Made by a program: the position numbers and the translations under genes
Part shown: positions 6,796 to 9,036 of the stretch, piece after piece
Numbering within the stretch: the stretch's first letter is position 1
How the letters are laid out: each line of letters opens with the position of its first letter
Notes under the pieces: model-generated
What the model saw: the letters and a program-made list of their open reading frames with translations, nothing else
Told to the model about the DNA's origin: nothing
Database searches by the model: none
Source: Xanthobacteraceae bacterium
GTDB taxonomy: Bacteria; Pseudomonadota; Alphaproteobacteria; Rhizobiales; Xanthobacteraceae
DNA: 9,036 nt
Assembly (NCBI GenBank): GCA_030043335.1
Contig: JASHXX010000244.1
Coordinates: forward strand, 1 to 9,036
Direction: 5' to 3'

Positions 6796-6819
6796 AGAGC
6801 GGCTGTTTTGCAGCGCTCT
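6796..6819 (-). promoter_or_regulatory. Hairpin in the accD leader
   Basis: AGAGCGGCTG (6796-6805) and CAGCGCTCT (6811-6819) form a 9-bp stem with one bulged base and a 5-nt loop. In accD mRNA it would sit just upstream of the AGGA ribosome binding site at 6782-6785, about 10 nt away. It could affect translation or transcription of accD-folC. It could also be the remnant of a terminator of an older upstream gene. The function is inferred. Confidence 0.4.
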
Positions 6820-6833
6820 CGCCTCGTCGTCGC

Positions 6834-6839
6834 ATTTTA
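6834..6839 (-). promoter_or_regulatory. Possible -10 element (TAAAAT) for accD-folC
   Basis: Read on the minus strand this is TAAAAT, five of six matches to TATAAT, about 58 bp before the accD ATG and upstream of the leader hairpin. No recognisable -35 lies 16-18 bp further up. An own promoter is expected because the neighbouring gene on this side is divergent. Confidence 0.35.
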
Positions 6840-6890
6840 CATCCTACATCACCGCCGCCCGGCACCCTAGCGGCACACGGTCTCGATCTC

Positions 6891-6918
6891 TGGAACCAAA
6901 GGCAAAATCTGCTATTCT
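6891..6918 (+). promoter_or_regulatory. Possible promoter of the collagen-like lipoprotein gene
   Basis: TATTCT (6913-6918) is a fair -10 box 22 bp before the ATG at 6941, in a locally AT-rich stretch. TGGAAC (6891-6896) lies 16 bp upstream as a weak -35. The GGAAC core also recalls the -35 of the alphaproteobacterial general stress sigma factor EcfG, but the expected cGTT -10 is missing. Confidence 0.3.
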
Positions 6919-6940
6919 TCGCACCGCGTTTCTCGCACAG

Positions 6941-7384
6941 ATGTGGGGCGCCGACGCCCCGATCCAAGCCGCAGGTCTTAAGAAATTGCGCACGGCACAT
7001 TTGCTGTTTCTGGGAGCATTGGCGCTGGGGCTTGCGGCCTGCGGCCAAGGACCGAAGGGCGACCCCGGGCCGACGGGCCCGCAAGGCTCCCAAGGCGAGC
7101 CCGGTCCGATCGGGCCGCCGGGTCCGACGGGACCGACCGGACCTTCCGGACCGCCGGGCGAGCAAGGCCCGCCCAGCCCGACCGTGCGGGTCATACGCGC
7201 CGACTGCCTTTCCGGCGGCGAGTGCACGGCGAGTTGCCGCGGCAACGAAATTCTCGCTGTTGCCTATTGCGGGCCGACGCACAATCACGCGACCTTCGTT
7301 GGCGAACGGCAGGCGTCGTGCGGGGTCGAGGCCAATACCGCCAATACGCCGCTGGTTGCGGTCTGCGTCATGGCGCCGCCCTGA
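6941..7384 (+). CDS. Collagen-like lipoprotein with a six-cysteine C-terminal domain
   Basis: A 147-residue predicted lipoprotein of unknown function. A basic n-region (KKLR, 14-17) and hydrophobic core lead to the lipobox LAAC, with Cys34 as the lipidated residue. Next come 14 unbroken Gly-X-Y triplets (37-78), many GPx, plus GDP, GEP, GSQ and GEQ. The C-terminal domain (79-147) carries six cysteines at 89, 95, 99, 110, 127 and 142, enough for three disulfides in the periplasm or outside. Residue 36 after the lipid Cys is Gln (35 is Gly), so outer-membrane sorting is likely. The start is uncertain: ATG 6941 has no Shine-Dalgarno, and a TTG at 6986 would give a compact 19-residue signal peptide ([18 protein letters not shown] after Met). 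Short triplet blocks like this can form trimers, which is inferred here. The DUF3775 gene follows after 56 bp and may be co-transcribed. The gene is divergent from accD. Confidence 0.85.
   Translation: MWGADAPIQAAGLKKLRTAHLLFLGALALGLAACGQGPKGDPGPTGPQGSQGEPGPIGPPGPTGPTGPSGPPGEQGPPSPTVRVIRADCLSGGECTASCRGNEILAVAYCGPTHNHATFVGERQASCGVEANTANTPLVAVCVMAPP
7049..7174 (+). repeat. Collagen-like Gly-X-Y repeat, 14 triplets (9-bp period)
   Basis: Fourteen consecutive codon triplets begin with a Gly codon, and most of them have Pro second. Gly and Pro codons vary (GGC, GGT, GGG, GGA; CCC, CCG), so the repeat is not a recent perfect duplication and should be moderately stable. The block could still change in length by slippage between strains. 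Confidence 0.9.
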
Positions 7385-7430
7385 TCACGGCGCCCATTGG
7401 GCACCTGCGCCGCTGTTCGTTCCGCTATTC

Positions 7431-7435
7431 GAGGA
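7431..7435 (+). promoter_or_regulatory. Ribosome binding site of the DUF3775 gene
   Basis: GAGGA lies 5 bp before the ATG at 7441. It rules out the longer in-frame reading from 7222, which would overlap the lipoprotein gene by 163 bp. Confidence 0.7.
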
Positions 7436-7440
7436 CCGCC

Positions 7441-7854
7441 ATGCCGAAGGCCGAGCTTCCTGATCTGTCCATCTCCGACGAGAAGCTATGCTTCATCATC
7501 GCCAAGGCGCGCGAATTCGACGTCAAGGACGTCGTCACCGATCCCGACGATGCCTCGAATCCGACTGACGATGCGATGCTGGCCGTGCTCGAGGACCACA
7601 AGGACGATCCGGTGGTGCAGGAGCTCGTCGCCGTGATCAACGCAATGAGCATCGACGAGCAGGTCGACCTGGTCGCGCTGACCTGGCTCGGCCGCGGCGA
7701 CGGCGGGATCGAGGATTGGGACGAGTTGCGCGCCGAAGCCGCGCGCGCCCACAACCGGCGCACGGCCGCGTACCTCCTCGGAATACCCTTGCTCGCCGAC
7801 TACCTCGACGAAGCGATCTCGCTGTTCGGCATCGAATGCGAAGGGGAAACATAG
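7441..7854 (+). CDS. DUF3775 family protein (small acidic, cytosolic)
   Basis: A 137-residue protein of unknown function that I recognise as DUF3775, a family seen in Alphaproteobacteria. Conserved stretches are LSISDEKLCFIIAKAREFDVKD (9-30), a DDAMLAVLEDHKDDPVVQEL block (43-62), DEQVDLVALTWLGRGDG (72-88), WDELRAEAARAHNRRTAAYLLGIPLLADYL (93-122) and a C-terminal SLFG. It is strongly acidic and appears mostly helical, with no signal peptide, membrane segment, cysteine cluster or obvious catalytic triad. The ATG is well supported by GAGGA 5 bp upstream. It lies 56 bp after the lipoprotein gene on the same strand, so the two may be one unit, though one product is exported and the other cytosolic. 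It converges with the DMT transporter, with 4 bp between stop codons. No function is assigned. Confidence 0.87.
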   Translation: MPKAELPDLSISDEKLCFIIAKAREFDVKDVVTDPDDASNPTDDAMLAVLEDHKDDPVVQELVAVINAMSIDEQVDLVALTWLGRGDGGIEDWDELRAEAARAHNRRTAAYLLGIPLLADYLDEAISLFGIECEGET

Positions 7855-7858
7855 GACG

Positions 7859-8767
7859 TCAACGCGTCACCAGCGCCACCCCGATGGCGACTGCGACCGC
7901 CGCGACCGCCTTCTGCGCCAGTTCGCGGACCGACAATCGCTCCCGGGCAACCCGCGGGTAGAACACGCTGAGCACGACGCCGAAGGCAAAGACGAACAAG
8001 GCGGTGGTGCTGCCGATCGCCTGCACGATGCTCAATGGCGCGAACAGCAAGGCGTAGCGGCTTCCCACCGTGCCGCCGAGGTTGAACAGCTCATTCGAGC
8101 CGCTGATGGCCAACAGCGCGGCGGTGTCCTGGCGCAGCACCGCGATAAACTGACGCCGATACGAGGCGATCAAGAGCAGCGCGACCCCGAACATCGCTTC
8201 GCCGACGAACAGCCAGAACGTCGTCGCCCAGAAGTCGACGCGCAGCGCGAACAGCTTGAAGATCAATCCGCTCAGCGCCATCGCCAGGCCGCAGGCAAGC
8301 ATGAGCAGGACCAGCCGGGCCTTGAAGCGGCTGACATTGCGGTCGAAGCGAATCGAGACGATCAGCGTGCCGGCGATGATCAGGCCGCCGCCGGCAAGCT
8401 GCCGGGCCGACAGCGTCTCGCCGAGGACGATGTAGGCGAGCACGTAGCCGAACAGCGGCGCGGCCTGGAAGAATGGCGCCACCACCGAAGCCTCCTCGAA
8501 TTGGATGGCGCGGAGGTAGAACAGCAGCCCGGCCATGTAGAGCACGCCTGAGACAATGATCAGCGCGATGCTGCCGGCGGGAAGATCGATCGCAGCAGGC
8601 TCGAAGAAAGCGATGATCGGCAGGAAGGCGACGCCCATGAAGGCGGTGAAGAGAAGCAGCAGCACGACGTCGCTGTGCTTGAAATATCGCTCGACGAGAT
8701 ATTTGTCCAAATGCGTGGAAATCGCCCACAGCACCGGACCGGAGAACGCGAAGATGAGCCAGGACAT
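7859..8767 (-). CDS. EamA/DMT-family transporter
   Basis: An inner-membrane drug/metabolite-type transporter of 302 residues from the ATG at 8767. About ten hydrophobic segments lie at roughly 2-20, 34-54, 65-84, 95-115, 122-138, 150-170, 181-201, 215-232, 239-268 and 284-300, arranged as two EamA repeats. The first repeat shows the family pattern FEEASVVAPFFQAAPLFGYVLAYIVLGE (90-117), with the conserved Glu at the end of a helix, followed by LAGGGLIIAG (124-133). The second repeat has FAPLSIVQAIGSTTALFVF (242-260). The frame is open further to a TTG at 8821 (320 residues), but the extra 18 residues are basic and unlike the family, and the ATG places the first helix directly at the N-terminus. 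GAGA 10 bp upstream is a weak ribosome binding site. The substrate is unknown; family members move amino acids, metabolites or drugs. It has its own promoter region to the right. Confidence 0.9.
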   Translation of the reverse strand: MSWLIFAFSGPVLWAISTHLDKYLVERYFKHSDVVLLLLFTAFMGVAFLPIIAFFEPAAIDLPAGSIALIIVSGVLYMAGLLFYLRAIQFEEASVVAPFFQAAPLFGYVLAYIVLGETLSARQLAGGGLIIAGTLIVSIRFDRNVSRFKARLVLLMLACGLAMALSGLIFKLFALRVDFWATTFWLFVGEAMFGVALLLIASYRRQFIAVLRQDTAALLAISGSNELFNLGGTVGSRYALLFAPLSIVQAIGSTTALFVFAFGVVLSVFYPRVARERLSVRELAQKAVAAVAVAIGVALVTR

Positions 8768-8858
8768 TTTTTGGAATCTCTTGGCGATGGCCCACCGGCG
8801 CAGCGGCGCATTGCCGCGCAAAGCGCGGCATTCATATCAGACCGGTCGGCAACGCGAT

Positions 8859-8885
8859 GAAGTTCCCGGGGCGCGGGAAGTTCCC
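8859..8885. repeat. Overlapping direct and inverted repeats upstream of the DMT transporter gene
   Basis: GAAGTTCCC occurs at 8859-8867 and again at 8877-8885, an 18-bp period. The second copy sits inside a near-perfect dyad, GGGAA-G-TTCCC (8875-8885). The two copies also form a hairpin: GAAGTTCCC (8859-8867) pairs with GGGAAGTTC (8875-8883) in eight of nine positions around a 7-nt loop. It lies about 92-118 bp upstream of the transporter ATG and could be an operator. The rest of the 269-bp stretch from 8768 to 9036 shows no clear gene or promoter. Confidence 0.4.
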
Positions 8886-9021
8886 TGCTCCCATCACCAA
8901 GACGCCCCGACGTCGGCTCAATTTTGCCTTTGTGCTCAATAGAGTAGCCGCCCGCGGGGGCGACACTCGCGGCAGGCATTCTCGGGTTCAGCCATAGCGG
9001 TAAGCCGAGGGTAACAAAATT

Positions 9022-9036
9022 ATGCGCAGTGTCGTA
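9022..9036 (+). CDS. Possible start of a gene running off the right edge
   Basis: An ATG at 9022 follows AGGG (9008-9011) with a 10-bp spacer in an AT-rich patch (AACAAAATT). Only five codons (MRSVV) are in the window, so this is a suggestion from context, not an identified gene. Confidence 0.25.

Noticed and set aside
7049..7174. Tandem DNA repeat or CRISPR-like array
   Set aside because: The 9-bp period comes from Gly-X-Y codons in an open frame; units are degenerate and there are no spacers.
7222..7440. N-terminal extension of the DUF3775 gene
   Set aside because: It would overlap the lipoprotein gene out of frame, and the ATG at 7441 has GAGGA at ideal spacing and begins at the conserved part.
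8859..8890. EcfG-type stress promoter on the minus strand, since GGGAAC occurs twice
   Set aside because: No cGTT -10 lies 16-18 bp after either GGAAC, so only half of the consensus is met.
1..9036. Mobile element, defence system or phage island
   Set aside because: There is no transposase, integrase, nuclease, toxin-antitoxin pair, tRNA-flanking repeat or change in codon use; most genes are typical chromosomal ones.

Overview
The window is about 9 kb of GC-rich chromosomal DNA, roughly two-thirds G+C by eye, with dense coding. The LigJ, KirBac, AccD/FolC and DUF3775 proteins all read like those of Rhizobiales, in particular the Bradyrhizobium/Rhodopseudomonas branch of the Alphaproteobacteria. 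That placement is inferred from remembered family resemblance, not from a search. I see no rRNA, tRNA, CRISPR array, integrase, transposase or phage gene, so this looks like ordinary chromosome.

Layout from left to right. Position 1-662 (+) is the 3' two-thirds of a LigJ-type 4-oxalomesaconate hydratase (protocatechuate 4,5-cleavage pathway). About 835-1731 (+) is a KirBac inward-rectifier potassium channel, and 1820-2722 (+) is a pirin-family cupin with all four metal ligands. A 92-bp convergent gap follows with two hairpins, one a perfect 13-bp stem. Next comes an ABC exporter split across a divergent promoter region: the permease at 2815-3639 (-) and the ATPase at 3764-4549 (+). The ATPase ends 5 bp from the end of folC (4555-5889, -). 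folC is translationally coupled to accD (5886-6776, -) by a 4-bp GTGA overlap. From 6941 on the + strand lie a small collagen-like lipoprotein and a DUF3775 protein. The latter ends 4 bp from a convergent EamA/DMT transporter (about 7859-8767, -). The last 269 bp hold a small repeat/dyad cluster and perhaps the first codons of a gene that runs off the right edge.

Functionally, accD-folC is a housekeeping pair (first step of fatty-acid synthesis; folate biosynthesis and polyglutamylation). The divergent ABC pair probably forms one ABC-2 type exporter, and its ATPase resembles those usually found beside PQQ-dependent alcohol dehydrogenases, although no such enzyme is in view. KirBac, pirin and the DMT transporter look like independent units.

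The least explained part is the 6.9-7.9 kb segment. It encodes a lipoprotein with 14 Gly-X-Y triplets and a six-cysteine C-terminal domain, followed by a small acidic DUF3775 protein, in the place where related genomes usually have trpA before accD. I found no convincing evidence of a new defence, mobile or RNA system. Every gap longer than about 80 bp is described below, and no stretch over 300 bp lacks a gene.
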